Below, piece by piece: positions 25,662-35,645 of a DNA stretch of 62,764 nt. The notes beneath the pieces were generated by a model. That model saw only the letters and a program-made list of their open reading frames with translations, was not told where the DNA came from and did no database searches. The stretch comes from Hespellia stercorisuis DSM 15480 (GTDB lineage Bacteria; Bacillota; Clostridia; Lachnospirales; Lachnospiraceae), in the NCBI RefSeq assembly GCF_900142165.1, contig NZ_FQZY01000023.1, positions 1 through 62,764 of the forward strand, given 5' to 3'. The translations under genes were made by a program, and so were the position numbers. The first letter of the stretch is position 1, and each line of letters starts with the position of its first letter.

Positions 25662-26961
25662 ATGAATCCTCCTGACTTTCCTCCACCAGCGCTTTCAGCA
25701 TTCCGGTCAGGTACAGGGAACCAAGACAGTAGACCGTCCGCTCTCCCTGTATCTTACGCGCATAGTGAAATGCCTCCGGCAGTGCTTCTTTCACACTGAC
25801 CGGTTTATCTGTGTACCTGCAAAATACATCGCCAAGCTCCTGCGCCTTTGTCCGGCGTTTGTCCGCGATGGTTGTCACAATATATTCGTCCGCCTGCACG
25901 TTCTCGCACAGACAGGAAATCATCTCTTCATAGTTCTTGTCCTGCACAGCAGAAAACAAAATCACGCTCTGTGCTCCGCCATCCGGCACGCTGTCGGCAA
26001 ATCCGCGGACCGCATTCACGTTGTGAGCACCGTCCACATAGAATCGGGGCAGGATCTCCTCCATACGCCCTTCCCAGTGAACAGCGGCAAGTGCATCCCG
26101 CCACACATGCAGTCGACCCGTATCTACCTGCTCTCCTGCCAGACACCGCATCCCTTCCAGCGCAAGCATTGCATTAGCCGGCTGATAGACGCCGATGTTA
26201 TCCAGTGTCCAGATAGTATCTTCATAATAATCACTGACGCAGGAAAATGCAATATGTTTATCTTTAATTTCTAAGATTTCGAACGCAGATTTCGCGATTT
26301 TTCTGCACGGTGACTGCAGGGATTCCGCCCGCTTCTCAATCACCTGGTTACTTTCCTTCTCCCCCTCCGAATAAAGGCAGGGCACTCCCGGTTTTATGAT
26401 TCCGGCTTTCTCCCACGCAATCTGCTCCAACGTGGTTCCCAGATACTCTGTGTGATCCAGACCGATGCTGGCGATCAGTGTCAGCACCGGATGCTCACAC
26501 ACGTTGGTCGCGTCAAGTCTTCCGCCAAGTCCCGTCTCCAGAACAATACAAGAGACATCTGCCTTCGCAAATGTCCTCATTGCCATCCCGAAAAGGAACT
26601 CAAAAAACGTCGGGTGGGAGAAGCCTTCTGTTTCCAGTCTCCGCACCGCGTCCATTGTGTCTTCGAATGCATCTATAAATTGTTCGTCCGATATCTGCTG
26701 TCCATTTACGATAATTCTCTCATTCATCTTCACCAGATGCGGCGAGATGAACAGTCCCGTTGTCTGTCCCTCCGCCCGGAGCATTGCCTCCAGATAAACG
26801 CACACGGAACCCTTTCCGTTTGTGCCTGCCACATGGAGAATCTTTCGATTCTCCTGTGGACTGCCAAGCAGTTCCAGAAAACGTTTCGTGTGGTCCGGAT
26901 TATTTTTCTTTGTAAATTTCGGAATATCAGAAATATACGTTACAATATCCTCATATTTCAA
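25654..26961 (-). CDS. folC: folylpolyglutamate synthase / dihydrofolate synthase
   Basis: Adds glutamate to dihydropteroate or folates. 435 residues. Seen: the P-loop HVAGTNGKGSVCVYLEAML near 43, LFISPHLVKMNERI (folate/omega loop) near 72, ETGLGGRLDATNV near 145, ASIGLDHTEYLGTTLEQIA near 165 and DGAHNVNAVRGF near 312. All are Mur-ligase-type motifs. The start is TTG with GGGGG ahead. It lies downstream of the LTA-synthase-like gene with two small hairpins between. Confidence 0.93.
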   Translation of the reverse strand: MKYEDIVTYISDIPKFTKKNNPDHTKRFLELLGSPQENRKILHVAGTNGKGSVCVYLEAMLRAEGQTTGLFISPHLVKMNERIIVNGQQISDEQFIDAFEDTMDAVRRLETEGFSHPTFFEFLFGMAMRTFAKADVSCIVLETGLGGRLDATNVCEHPVLTLIASIGLDHTEYLGTTLEQIAWEKAGIIKPGVPCLYSEGEKESNQVIEKRAESLQSPCRKIAKSAFEILEIKDKHIAFSCVSDYYEDTIWTLDNIGVYQPANAMLALEGMRCLAGEQVDTGRLHVWRDALAAVHWEGRMEEILPRFYVDGAHNVNAVRGFADSVPDGGAQSVILFSAVQDKNYEEMISCLCENVQADEYIVTTIADKRRTKAQELGDVFCRYTDKPVSVKEALPEAFHYARKIQGERTVYCLGSLYLTGMLKALVEESQEDSYA

Positions 26962-27017
26962 TTTCTTTCCCCCGCATTGTTATAATGTCTGCACCGCAGA
27001 CAATTCTTCCCCTGTAC

Positions 27018-27071
27018 CGGGTTCATTCCGTCTGCTGCCATTTTGGCCCGCCTCCGTGTGAAATGAACCCG
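27018..27071. terminator. possible terminator/attenuator between the LTA-synthase-like gene and folC
   Basis: CGGGTTCATT (27018-27027) pairs with AATGAACCCG (27062-27071) across a 34-nt loop, without a U run. A second perfect hairpin GTCTGC-ACC-GCAGAC is at 26987-27001, just ahead of folC. They may reduce rather than stop read-through. Confidence 0.4.
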
Positions 27072-27078
27072 ATGTATT

Positions 27079-29445
27079 TTAGTTTGCAGGCACTGCCGCA
27101 TCCGTTGTATTGTCATCGGCCGCCATGTCCGCATCTCCGGTGTTTTCGGTTCCTTCGGTATTTTCAGTTCCGGCCGCCGTATCTGCATCTGTCGCAGCAT
27201 CTGTACTCTGGCTGTCATCCGTCTTCGTGTCGGTCTTTTTCTCCACCTTCTTCTCACCGGATATCTCATCCAGTGTTAGATTCTGCAGTGTCCCCGGAAC
27301 CTCTGTCAGCTTGCCCTTCTTATACTCATATTGAGCCGACGTCCGGAAAACCGTATTGCTGGATCCCACCTGACTCACCTCGATGATATCGCCGTCCTTC
27401 AGCTTCGTATCCGGAAGTTCTACCCGTGTATTGTTGAGGTACGTACTGTTCTGCTTCTCTCCGTTTACATACACCTTACTCCACTTGGTCAGATTCTCAC
27501 CATATAGGCTGTATGTACCATTCATCTGCTCCACGACCTCTGTCAGGTTCACATCCTTCACGCCCATCACCAGATGCCCCTCGGTAATCGGTTCACCACT
27601 GTCTTTGTAGACGTACTGCTTGCCATAAAGAATATCATACTGCAGCAGTTCCAGATCAGACAAATAATCCTGCGTCTGTCTGCGCTCCTGATGATAGTTG
27701 AACACGGTGCCGGAATGGATGTCGAGTCTGTCGAACACATCCGCCATGATCTGATAAGTCGGAACGTTTCGATCCTCTTTCTGAAGACCCATGTTATCCC
27801 AGATTACATAGTTTGTATTATATAAATATTTGCTTTTTAAATCCTTCGCCTGCAGATCCAGTGTCGGAAGATGATCCCCGTAGAAGACAATCACCGTCGG
27901 CTCATTTCTGCTCTCCACTGCCTTGATCAGATTTCCTGCAAACTCATCCATCTCATGCACTTCATTGATATAATACTCCCAGGCATTGCGTCTGCCTTCA
28001 TCCTCCACGCCGCTGACCACGACCGCAGGATTCTGGAATACCTTTTCCTCCGGGTAGTCTCCATGCCCCTGCACACTGACCGTGAACACAAAGTCCTGCT
28101 GCTCCGTCGTATCCATGGATTCCATGATATTCGGAATCAGCACGTCATCTGTCGCCCAGCCCTTCGGTGTGGTCTGCAGAATGTTCATAAATTCCTTGCT
28201 GGTGAAATGATCAAAGCCCATGTGGTTGAATACTTTGGCTCTGCTGTAAAAATTACCGCCATTGTTGTGCAGTGCCTCCGTGCCATAGCCAAGGCTCGCG
28301 AGTGCCGTCGCCGCGCTCTCGCTCACATTGTCCTTTAAAACAGTCTTATACGGATACTCTCCCGGTCCGAAGAATCGAAGATTCATGCCGGTCAGCACCT
28401 CAAACTCGGTGTTGGCTGTTCCGGCCCCGACAGACGGCACCTTAAAGTATCCGCTCGAATACTCATTAAAAAGTGCTCGCAGGTTCGGAATCGGATCCTC
28501 TGAGAACTGAAGCCATTCTACCTCCGTCGGATCAAAGAAGGATTCCAGCTGCACGAACATAATATTCGGCAGTTCCTCCTGCGATCTTCCAGACTCGGAT
28601 TTTGTGAGCGCTCCATCGTTACTGATTTCATCTATGGTCGCCTCACTGTAGCCTGCAGGCTCTGAGATTCCTGTATTAAACACACTTGCAGTGAAGCAGT
28701 ACGGAAAACCGTAATCCTCATACGCAAATGCAATATTTCCAAAATAATTCGAGACAACCCGCTGGTCCACCGCGATTCCGGTCAGTACCGCATAGCCCGC
28801 AAAGGCTGCTACCACACCAACAATCCCAAGCACGCGGTGCATCTTCCCCGTATACTGTCCGCCGCGTCTCCACATGGAGACTACCCAGAGCAGCACTGCC
28901 ACGATTCCGATGATCAGCAGCACAAGCTCTCCCGGTGCAAAATAATTGCTGATGAGCGCCGTTGCATCCGACAACACCTTCAGATCCTGTGCGTTGAACG
29001 GTGTCACACGCTTCAACAACAGATATCCGTTACTGATTCCGAGAACCAGCCAGAATACGCTGATGATAATTCTGGCAAACATCCTTCGTCTGACCAGATA
29101 AACGATAGCAAATGTGGCAAAGATCAAATAAGCATTGAACAAAAACACCTTCGGTGTCTGCACCATGTACTCCCACGCCGCAATCAGAGAATGTCTCGAA
29201 ATCAACTCGATTGCAAAATTCAGGATACACGCCAGCAGCGCATGGAAAACAAGTGAGAACCGGTTCATGATTCGATAGACAGGCTGCATCATCTTCGCGA
29301 GCTTTGAGTTTCGTCTCTGCTCCAGAATGAGCTGTCTGCGCTCTCTCTTTGCTTTCCACCACTGTTTAATATCGTCTTTTTTTAAATTTTTCGCCTTCTG
29401 GAAGAAGCCCTTGATGTCAGGCTTCTTCAACTGGATTTTTTTCAT
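27079..29445 (-). CDS. LTA-synthase-like membrane sulfatase (alkaline phosphatase superfamily)
   Basis: 788 residues. A basic N terminus is followed by about five membrane helices (roughly 65-235), then an extracellular sulfatase domain: NIMFVQLESFFDP near 295, SVGAGTANTEFEVLTGM with the likely catalytic Thr near 345, HNNGGNFYSRAKVFNHMGFD and VIVFYGDHLPTLD (metal Asp/His). Family members polymerise glycerol-phosphate onto lipid or modify envelope glycans. After the catalytic domain there is a beta-rich extension (near 650-720) and a low-complexity Thr/Asp/Ala tail of about 60 residues. The ATG at 29445 fits GAGAGG; an in-frame TTG is 6 bases earlier. Confidence 0.9.
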   Translation of the reverse strand: MKKIQLKKPDIKGFFQKAKNLKKDDIKQWWKAKRERRQLILEQRRNSKLAKMMQPVYRIMNRFSLVFHALLACILNFAIELISRHSLIAAWEYMVQTPKVFLFNAYLIFATFAIVYLVRRRMFARIIISVFWLVLGISNGYLLLKRVTPFNAQDLKVLSDATALISNYFAPGELVLLIIGIVAVLLWVVSMWRRGGQYTGKMHRVLGIVGVVAAFAGYAVLTGIAVDQRVVSNYFGNIAFAYEDYGFPYCFTASVFNTGISEPAGYSEATIDEISNDGALTKSESGRSQEELPNIMFVQLESFFDPTEVEWLQFSEDPIPNLRALFNEYSSGYFKVPSVGAGTANTEFEVLTGMNLRFFGPGEYPYKTVLKDNVSESAATALASLGYGTEALHNNGGNFYSRAKVFNHMGFDHFTSKEFMNILQTTPKGWATDDVLIPNIMESMDTTEQQDFVFTVSVQGHGDYPEEKVFQNPAVVVSGVEDEGRRNAWEYYINEVHEMDEFAGNLIKAVESRNEPTVIVFYGDHLPTLDLQAKDLKSKYLYNTNYVIWDNMGLQKEDRNVPTYQIMADVFDRLDIHSGTVFNYHQERRQTQDYLSDLELLQYDILYGKQYVYKDSGEPITEGHLVMGVKDVNLTEVVEQMNGTYSLYGENLTKWSKVYVNGEKQNSTYLNNTRVELPDTKLKDGDIIEVSQVGSSNTVFRTSAQYEYKKGKLTEVPGTLQNLTLDEISGEKKVEKKTDTKTDDSQSTDAATDADTAAGTENTEGTENTGDADMAADDNTTDAAVPAN

Positions 29446-29464
29446 GCACAACCTCTCAGTAATT

Positions 29465-32113
29465 CTATTTGTTCAGTCCGGCCAGACGCTCCTCCACCTG
29501 TGCCATCATCTGCGTATATTTTTCAAGCTTAGCTTTTTCTTCATTGATTTTCGCTTCCGGCGCTTTGCTGATGAACTTCTCGTTTCCGAGCATTCCGTTC
29601 ACACGCGCAAGTTCTTTGGACAGACGCTCTTTCTCTTTGGTCAGACGTTCTTTTTCCTGCTCAAAGTCCACCAGATCCTCCATAGGAAGGTAGACGGTCG
29701 CATCCGGAACCACAATAGATACTGCATCGTCTGCGATTCCTTCTCTGGTGTGGCTTACGATGATCTCGCTTGCGAGAACCAACGGCTTCGCGGATTCTTT
29801 GAACATCTCGAATCCGGTACAGAGTGTCTGACTTTCCGACACAATGTACACCTTGGACTTACGGCTCGGCGCTACATTCATCTCCGCGCGGATATTACGC
29901 ACACCGCGGGCAACTGCCTTGAAGTGCTCTGCGATATTCTCCGCCTGTGGGAAGTTCCAGTCCTCACGGTACTGTGGCCATGCGGACATCATCAACGACT
30001 CTTCCTCCGGCACCAGTGCCTTATAGATTTCTTCTGACACGAACGGCATGAACGGATGGAGCAGCTTTAATGCGTTTCCAAGAACTGTCTTCAGCGTCCA
30101 CAGCGCGCAGTTCGCACCCTTCGGATCTTCCTCTGCATGGTAAATACGGTATTTTGCGATCTCAATATACCAGTCGCAGAACTCGTCCCAGATAAAATCG
30201 TACACCTTCTGCACCGCGATTCCAAGCTCAAATTTGTCCATGTTCTCTGTCACATCTTTGGCAAGTGTGTTCACCTTGGAGAGTACCCAGCGGTCCATCG
30301 GCTTCATCTGGAAGTCATCCGGTTTCGTCACTTCTTTATCATCCAGATTCATCATAATAAATCTGGACGCATTCCATACCTTGTTGGCGAAGTTTCTGCT
30401 TGCCTCCACGCGCTCGTTGTAGAAACGCATGTCATTTCCTGGTGCATTTCCTGTGACAAGTGTCAGTCTCAGCGCATCCGCACCGTACTGGTCAATGATC
30501 TCCAGCGGGTCAATTCCGTTGCCGAGCGACTTGCTCATCTTGCGCCCCTGGGAATCGCGTACAAGACCGTGGATAAATACGGTGTGGAACGGTGCTTTTC
30601 CTGTATGGGCATATCCGGAGAATACCATACGGATTACCCAGAAAAAGATGATGTCGTAGCCGGTAACCAGCACGTCGGTCGGATAGAAATAATCCAGATC
30701 CTCGGTGTGCTCCGGCCAGCCCAGTGTAGAGAACGGCCACAGTGCAGAACTGAACCACGTATCTAGTGTATCCTCATCTTGTGTAAATTCTGTGTTTCCG
30801 CAGTGAGGACATTTCTCAGGTTTTTCTCTTCCCACTACAAATTCCCCACACTTGTCGCAATAATATGCTGGGATTCTGTGCCCCCACCAAATCTGTCTGG
30901 AGATACACCAGTCACGGATATTCTCTAACCAGTGCAGATAAATCTTATCAAAACGTTCCGGAACGAATTTGAGTTCCCCGTTCTTGATTGCCTCGATGGC
31001 CGGTTTCGCCAGTTCTTCCATTTTCACGAACCACTGCTGTTTGATCAGCGGCTCCACGGTCGTTCCACAGCGGTCATGGGTTCCAACGTTGTGTGTATGC
31101 GGCTCGATCTTGACCAGATATCCCTGCTCTTCCAGATCCTTTACAATGGCTTTTCTCGCCTCGTAGCGCTCCATGCCTGCGTATTTTCCGCCCTTTTCGT
31201 TGATGGTGGCGTCATCGTTCATGATGTTGATTTCTTCCAGGTCGTGTCTCTTTCCGACCTCAAAGTCGTTCGGGTCGTGTGCCGGGGTGATCTTCACCGC
31301 ACCGGTTCCGAACTCTTTGTCTACATAGTAATCCGCAACGATCGGAATTTCCCTGTTCACCAGCGGCAGCAGCACGTTCTTGCCCACGATGTCCGTGTAG
31401 CGTTCGTCATCCGGATGCACGGCGATCGCGGTATCTCCCAGCATCGTCTCCGGACGCGTAGTCGCGATCTCAAGGAAACGGTCTGTTCCCACGATCGGGT
31501 ACTTGATGTGCCAGAAATGTCCTTCCTGTTCCTCATGTTCTACCTCTGCATCGGAGAGCGATGTCTTACATACCGGACACCAGTTGATGATGCGGGACCC
31601 TTTGTAAATGTATCCTTTTTCGTATAAGCTGATAAATACTTCTTCCACCGCTTTGGAACAGCCCTCATCCATGGTAAAACGCTCTCTGTCCCAGTCACAG
31701 GATACGCCCAGTTTTTTCAGCTGTTCGTTGATGGTTCCGCCGTACTCTTCTTTCCACTCCCAGGTTCTCTCCAGAAATTTCTCACGGCCCAGTTCCTTCT
31801 TGTCGATTCCTTCTGATTTTAACTGGTTGGTTACTTTTACTTCCGTGGAGATTGCCGCGTGGTCGGTTCCCGGAATCCAGAGTGCGTTGTAGCCCTGCAT
31901 TCTTTTATATCGGATCAGAATGTCCTGTAAGGTCTCATCCAAAGCATGTCCCATGTGAAGCTTTCCTGTAATGTTCGGCGGCGGCATTACGATTGTAAAT
32001 GGTTTCTTGCTTCTGTCCGCTTCTGCGTGAAAATATTTCTCCTCACACCACTTCGTGTACAATTTGTCCTCAATCTCTTTCGGATTGTAGGTTTTTTCCA
32101 GATTCTTACTCAT
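29465..32113 (-). CDS. valS: valyl-tRNA synthetase
   Basis: Class I synthetase, 882 residues. Seen: [17 protein letters not shown] (HIGH motif HMGH near 50), the editing domain with [17 protein letters not shown] near 225, [15 protein letters not shown]-type KMSKS near 525 ([14 protein letters not shown]), an anticodon-binding domain, and a C-terminal coiled coil from about 810 ([19 protein letters not shown]) that grips tRNA. Expression is controlled by the T-box leader at 32290-32682. Only 19 bp separates it from the following membrane sulfatase gene. Confidence 0.97.
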   Translation of the reverse strand: MSKNLEKTYNPKEIEDKLYTKWCEEKYFHAEADRSKKPFTIVMPPPNITGKLHMGHALDETLQDILIRYKRMQGYNALWIPGTDHAAISTEVKVTNQLKSEGIDKKELGREKFLERTWEWKEEYGGTINEQLKKLGVSCDWDRERFTMDEGCSKAVEEVFISLYEKGYIYKGSRIINWCPVCKTSLSDAEVEHEEQEGHFWHIKYPIVGTDRFLEIATTRPETMLGDTAIAVHPDDERYTDIVGKNVLLPLVNREIPIVADYYVDKEFGTGAVKITPAHDPNDFEVGKRHDLEEINIMNDDATINEKGGKYAGMERYEARKAIVKDLEEQGYLVKIEPHTHNVGTHDRCGTTVEPLIKQQWFVKMEELAKPAIEAIKNGELKFVPERFDKIYLHWLENIRDWCISRQIWWGHRIPAYYCDKCGEFVVGREKPEKCPHCGNTEFTQDEDTLDTWFSSALWPFSTLGWPEHTEDLDYFYPTDVLVTGYDIIFFWVIRMVFSGYAHTGKAPFHTVFIHGLVRDSQGRKMSKSLGNGIDPLEIIDQYGADALRLTLVTGNAPGNDMRFYNERVEASRNFANKVWNASRFIMMNLDDKEVTKPDDFQMKPMDRWVLSKVNTLAKDVTENMDKFELGIAVQKVYDFIWDEFCDWYIEIAKYRIYHAEEDPKGANCALWTLKTVLGNALKLLHPFMPFVSEEIYKALVPEEESLMMSAWPQYREDWNFPQAENIAEHFKAVARGVRNIRAEMNVAPSRKSKVYIVSESQTLCTGFEMFKESAKPLVLASEIIVSHTREGIADDAVSIVVPDATVYLPMEDLVDFEQEKERLTKEKERLSKELARVNGMLGNEKFISKAPEAKINEEKAKLEKYTQMMAQVEERLAGLNK

Positions 32114-32190
32114 CTCATTCTCCTTTTTGTTCTATTGTCAATATAGCCAGGGTGTACCTTCACCATTTGCCATCAAGCAGCTTCTCTGCT

Positions 32191-32294
32191 TGATCCTGTG
32201 CAGTTCCAGCATCTCACAACTTCCGTTGTTCGATGATGGACGCTCGCCGAGTGACATTCATGCAAGCATGATGTCGTTCGGCTCACTGTCTGCA
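32191..32294. repeat. dispersed intergenic motifs, copy 3, in the valS leader
   Basis: TGATCCTGTGCAGTTCCA at 32191-32208 (also near 61103) and TTCGGCTCACTGTCTGCA at 32277-32294 (also near 11095 and 23931). The segment between holds a small palindrome CATGCAAGCATG. It fills the space between the T-box terminator and valS. Confidence 0.55.
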
Positions 32295-32682
32295 CAAAAA
32301 AAGCCCTTCACATGGTTTCATGTAAAGGGCGAATTGTCGCGGTACCACCTTCGTTATATATCCGCCTCTCATGGACGCACATATCTCTCTTAAGTTCTGT
32401 AACGGGAACCACTCCGCAGTACCTTACTCTCATTCAGGCGCTGTGCTCCAAAGCTACCTTCCATAGTTCCTTCTTTTAACTGCCTTCCAGCCATGGGCAG
32501 TTTTCTCTGGCAAGGGATCTCTATGTACTCCTCTTCTTCCGCGCATTTGTCTTTTTCAAGGAGCAGATGCATATTAAAAGCAAACTTTGTTCGCCGGCAC
32601 CCGCACAGACACCAAGGTTATTCCCACCTCCGGCAGGTCCTCCTCAGTACGTGTTTTGTAACATTTCTGTAATAACTTTACT
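32290..32682 (-). promoter_or_regulatory. T-box leader controlling valS
   Basis: The conserved T-box AAGGTGGTACCGCG lies at 32338-32351 on the minus strand, directly ahead of a terminator stem, and a long structured Stem I region runs from about 32660 down. The bulge reads UGGU, fitting an ACCA tRNA end with discriminator A as in tRNA-Val. The specifier triplet could not be assigned with certainty; a GTA lies in the right area. Uncharged tRNA-Val should favour read-through into valS. Confidence 0.93.
32294..32330 (-). terminator. T-box terminator ahead of valS
   Basis: GCCCTTTACATG pairs with CATGTGAAGGGC (32303-32330, one mismatch, GAAA-type loop) followed on the minus strand by seven T. 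It lies next to the T-box sequence, with which its 5' arm competes. Confidence 0.9.
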
Positions 32683-32688
32683 TAGGTT

Positions 32689-32717
32689 ATAATAGACTTG
32701 AAAGCGCATTTTGTCAA
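32689..32717 (-). promoter_or_regulatory. valS leader promoter
   Basis: Minus strand TTGACA (32712-32717), 17-bp spacer, TATTAT (32689-32694). It starts the T-box transcript near 32682 and lies 17 bp past the stop codon of the glucosaminidase-like gene. Confidence 0.85.
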
Positions 32718-32733
32718 GGAGTTTAGGGAATCT

Positions 32734-33675
32734 TTAGAAACTCTTCAATGTATGGATCATCTCCACGATGGAATAGCCATATCCGCCGTCTGTTGCCCAT
32801 CCATAACCACCCGGATTTTCCTGCTGTCCCAGCCATTCCACGTAGGGTGCCGATTCCTTGGCTACCAGCTCGTAACGGCCGTCCACGCACTCCTGGTTCA
32901 GTGCCGCACTGGTTGCATATGCCTTCAGGTGCTGGATCTGGGCACGGATTCCGGTGCGTACATCCGCAAAGGATGCTCCCGCCACATCTCCGCCAGTCGC
33001 TCCCATTCCTGCAAAGTTATACTGGCTGATATCCGACACGCCTTGAAACTGCAGCCAGCCCGTCTCCTTCATGGCCTGCACAAAGGCAATCTCCGCACGG
33101 ACTCCCTCGGCGGCTGCCTCCTCAACATACATCTGGGCAAAGGTGTTGATATCCCCGGCTCCGCCTGCCCCCAGTGCATCACTCGGATAGGCGAGACCTG
33201 TGGAATTAAAGTATGCCGCCATCTGATCCACCGTCGCTCCTGTTTTTCCCAGAATCGGGTACTGACCGTCCGCGATGACCTCCTGAGCCGCTTTATCTGC
33301 CTCCGCCTTGGCTACTGCCTCTGCCTCCGCTTTAGCCGCATCTTTCTCTGCTGTCTCCGTACCCGCCGCGTCTTTTTTCGCTGCATCCTCCGCATTGTTC
33401 TTTGCATCTGCTGTGCTGTCACTGTCCGACGTCCCGGTCTTATCAGAATCTTCCGTTTTTTCTTTGGTCGTTGTCTTGCTGCTCTTTTCTGTCGTGCCAT
33501 TCTTTGCTTTTGCATCTGCTGCCTCACTCGCCACCTGTTTGTCCGACTTGCCCGCAGCATAATCCTTCACTCCCCCCACCGCTTTCACGATGATCAGTGC
33601 CATGACCGCACACACGACCACAAGCAGCAGGATTTTTTTCTTATCTTTCATCAAATCTTCCAAGATTTTTTTCAT
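32734..33675 (-). CDS. membrane-anchored glucosaminidase-like cell-wall hydrolase
   Basis: 313 residues. One membrane helix at 13-33 anchors the protein. A long Lys/Glu/Asp/Ala-rich linker (about 40-135) follows, then a glucosaminidase-type domain: FAQMYVEEAAAEGVRAEIAF, VQAMKETGWLQFQG with the probable catalytic Glu, YNFAGMGATGG, and a tail AYATSAALNQECVDGRYELV. The family cuts peptidoglycan glycan strands. The linker is compositionally extreme, which is common for wall-spanning spacers. Its own promoter and terminator were not resolved. Confidence 0.85.
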   Translation of the reverse strand: MKKILEDLMKDKKKILLLVVVCAVMALIIVKAVGGVKDYAAGKSDKQVASEAADAKAKNGTTEKSSKTTTKEKTEDSDKTGTSDSDSTADAKNNAEDAAKKDAAGTETAEKDAAKAEAEAVAKAEADKAAQEVIADGQYPILGKTGATVDQMAAYFNSTGLAYPSDALGAGGAGDINTFAQMYVEEAAAEGVRAEIAFVQAMKETGWLQFQGVSDISQYNFAGMGATGGDVAGASFADVRTGIRAQIQHLKAYATSAALNQECVDGRYELVAKESAPYVEWLGQQENPGGYGWATDGGYGYSIVEMIHTLKSF

Positions 33676-33815
33676 ATCATTTTCTCCCCTGAACTAAATT
33701 GTTATCTTTCTTTTATCACTTTACCACCGGTCCCCCCGCTTCGCAACCTATAATTACAAAATCCCGGTCACCCTCCACACCGATTGTATCTAATAAAAGA
33801 CACGACTCGTTTTCA

Positions 33816-33845
33816 TTGACTTTCATGTTTTCCCTTCTTTATAAT
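33816..33845 (+). promoter_or_regulatory. promoter of the SulP gene
   Basis: TTGACT (33816-33821), 18-bp spacer, TATAAT (33840-33845). The predicted transcript start near 33852 lies after the ATG at 33844, which rules that codon out as the start. Confidence 0.75.
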
Positions 33846-33888
33846 GAATATGATTCATCTAAAGGGATTTATGAGAGGAAAACAAGAT

Positions 33889-35532
33889 ATGAACAACTAT
33901 GCACCTAAATTATTATCTATCTGGAACGATTACTCAAAAGAGCAGTTTATCAAGGACATCGTTGCCGGCATCATTGTGGCTATCATTGCGCTGCCGCTTT
34001 CCATCGCACTTGCGCTCGCATCCGGCGTCAGCCCAGAGCAGGGTATTTACACCGCCATCTTCGCCGGCTTTGTCATCGCCGCGCTGGGAGGGAGCCGGGT
34101 CCAGATCTCCGGTCCGACCGCCGCATTTGCGACGATCGTCGCAGGGATCGTCGCGACAAAGGGAATTGCGGGACTGGCTGTTGCCACGATTCTTGCCGGG
34201 ATCTTTCTGATTGTCATGGGGCTGTGCAAGTTCGGTTCCCTGATCAAATACATACCTTATACAATTGTCACCGGATTCACCAGCGGAATCGCCGTCACCA
34301 TTTTCATCGGGCAGATCAAGGACTTTCTCGGACTCACTTTTGAGAAATCTCCCATTGAGACACTGGAAAAGCTGGAACAATGTGTTGCCACCATCGGAAC
34401 CATCAACTATACCGCACTGATCGTGGGTGTCCTTTCTCTGGCCATCCTGATTCTGTGGCCGAAAGTAAACGCCAAGATCCCACCGTCACTGATTGCAGTC
34501 ATCGCCGCGATCATTCTTGTGAAAGTGCTGCATCTGGATGTGAACACCATCGGAAGTCTGTATGAGATTTCCAACAAACTGCCGGTTCCTTCCATCCCTC
34601 ACTTTGATTTTGCACTGGTTCGGAGTGTGCTGCCGGATGCGATGACGATCGCCATTCTCGCGGCCATCGAATCTCTCCTGTCCTGCGTTGTGTCCGACGG
34701 TATGATCGGCGACGAGCACAATCCCAACGCTGAGCTAATCGGACAGGGTGCCGGCAATATCGTCTCCGCCATCTTCGGGGGAATCCCGGCGACCGGAGCC
34801 ATCGCACGAACCGCTGCAAATGTAAAGAACGGCGGACGTTCCCCGATCTCCGGCATGGTACATTCCATCGTGCTGGTACTGATCCTGATTCTGCTGATGC
34901 CATATGCCGCACTCATCCCCATGCCGACCATCGCCGCGATTCTGTTTATGGTTGCATACAACATGTGCGGTTGGAAAGAATTTCTCCATCTTTTAAAGAA
35001 GGCGCCGAAGAGTGACATCCTCGTGCTTGTAACCACCTTTGTGCTGACCGTTGTGTTCGATCTTGTCGTTGCCATCGAGGTTGGTTTCGTGCTGGCTGCA
35101 TTCCTCTTCTTAAAGAGAATGTCCGATGTCGCCGAAGTGCGCGGCTGGACCTACAGTACAAACCCGGAGGACAATCTGGAGACCGTCCCGAAAGGCACAT
35201 TAGTATATGAAGTAATTGGACCCATGTTCTTTGCCGCAGCCGACAAGTTCCTGAATGTCTACAAGGATAAAGGGACTAAAGTCGTTATCTTACGTATGCG
35301 AAGCGTTCCCGCCATGGATATGTCCGCGCTCCGCAAGTTAGAGGAGGTCCACACCGCCTGTCAGAAGGCAAACGTCACGCTCATCATCTCCCACGCTGCC
35401 GAACAGCCACTGAAGATGATGGAAAAAGGCGGTTTCGTAGAAAAAGTCGGACCGGAGAACTTCCGCGCAAATATCCACGAGGCGCTGGCTTACGCAGCCA
35501 CGCTGTGCGCGAAAACCACCAGTAAAAACTAA
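33889..35532 (+). CDS. SulP-family inorganic anion transporter with STAS domain
   Basis: About 547 residues with a transmembrane core of 10-14 helices (DIVAGIIVAIIALPLSIALA at the N side, the SLC26/SulP signature region) and a cytoplasmic STAS domain at the C end (LVYEVIGPMFFAAADKFLN, VVILRMRSVPAMDMSALRKL). Members carry sulfate, bicarbonate or dicarboxylates; the substrate is not readable. ATG 33889 has AGAGGA about 9 bases ahead; ATG 33871 with AAAGGG is the alternative. It is a single plus-strand gene whose end faces ribU across palindrome R2. Confidence 0.9.
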   Translation: MNNYAPKLLSIWNDYSKEQFIKDIVAGIIVAIIALPLSIALALASGVSPEQGIYTAIFAGFVIAALGGSRVQISGPTAAFATIVAGIVATKGIAGLAVATILAGIFLIVMGLCKFGSLIKYIPYTIVTGFTSGIAVTIFIGQIKDFLGLTFEKSPIETLEKLEQCVATIGTINYTALIVGVLSLAILILWPKVNAKIPPSLIAVIAAIILVKVLHLDVNTIGSLYEISNKLPVPSIPHFDFALVRSVLPDAMTIAILAAIESLLSCVVSDGMIGDEHNPNAELIGQGAGNIVSAIFGGIPATGAIARTAANVKNGGRSPISGMVHSIVLVLILILLMPYAALIPMPTIAAILFMVAYNMCGWKEFLHLLKKAPKSDILVLVTTFVLTVVFDLVVAIEVGFVLAAFLFLKRMSDVAEVRGWTYSTNPEDNLETVPKGTLVYEVIGPMFFAAADKFLNVYKDKGTKVVILRMRSVPAMDMSALRKLEEVHTACQKANVTLIISHAAEQPLKMMEKGGFVEKVGPENFRANIHEALAYAATLCAKTTSKN

Positions 35533-35583
35533 TTCCCTGCCTCCGAATAAACCGGACATTCAATTAGGGACAGGTTAAATGAC

Positions 35584-35627
35584 AATTGGGGACGTAGCAA
35601 AACTGCAGTTTTGCTACGTCCCCAATT
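35584..35627. repeat. palindrome R2 (GGGGACGTAG family)
   Basis: A perfect 44-nt palindrome: AATTGGGGACGTAGCAAAAC then its complement, with the centre CTGCAG. An imperfect outer part with AGGGACAGG begins near 35565. It lies between the convergent SulP and ribU genes and can end both transcripts. Confidence 0.93.
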
Positions 35628-35645
35628 GCATTCAAAGCGTGGTTG

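Noticed and set aside
26987-27001. GTCTGC-ACC-GCAGAC hairpin as a strong terminator
   Set aside because: Too short and without a U run to be called one by itself; kept only as a note.
33308-33593. Ala/Ser-rich plus-strand frame
   Set aside because: Antisense shadow of the low-complexity linker of the glucosaminidase-like protein.
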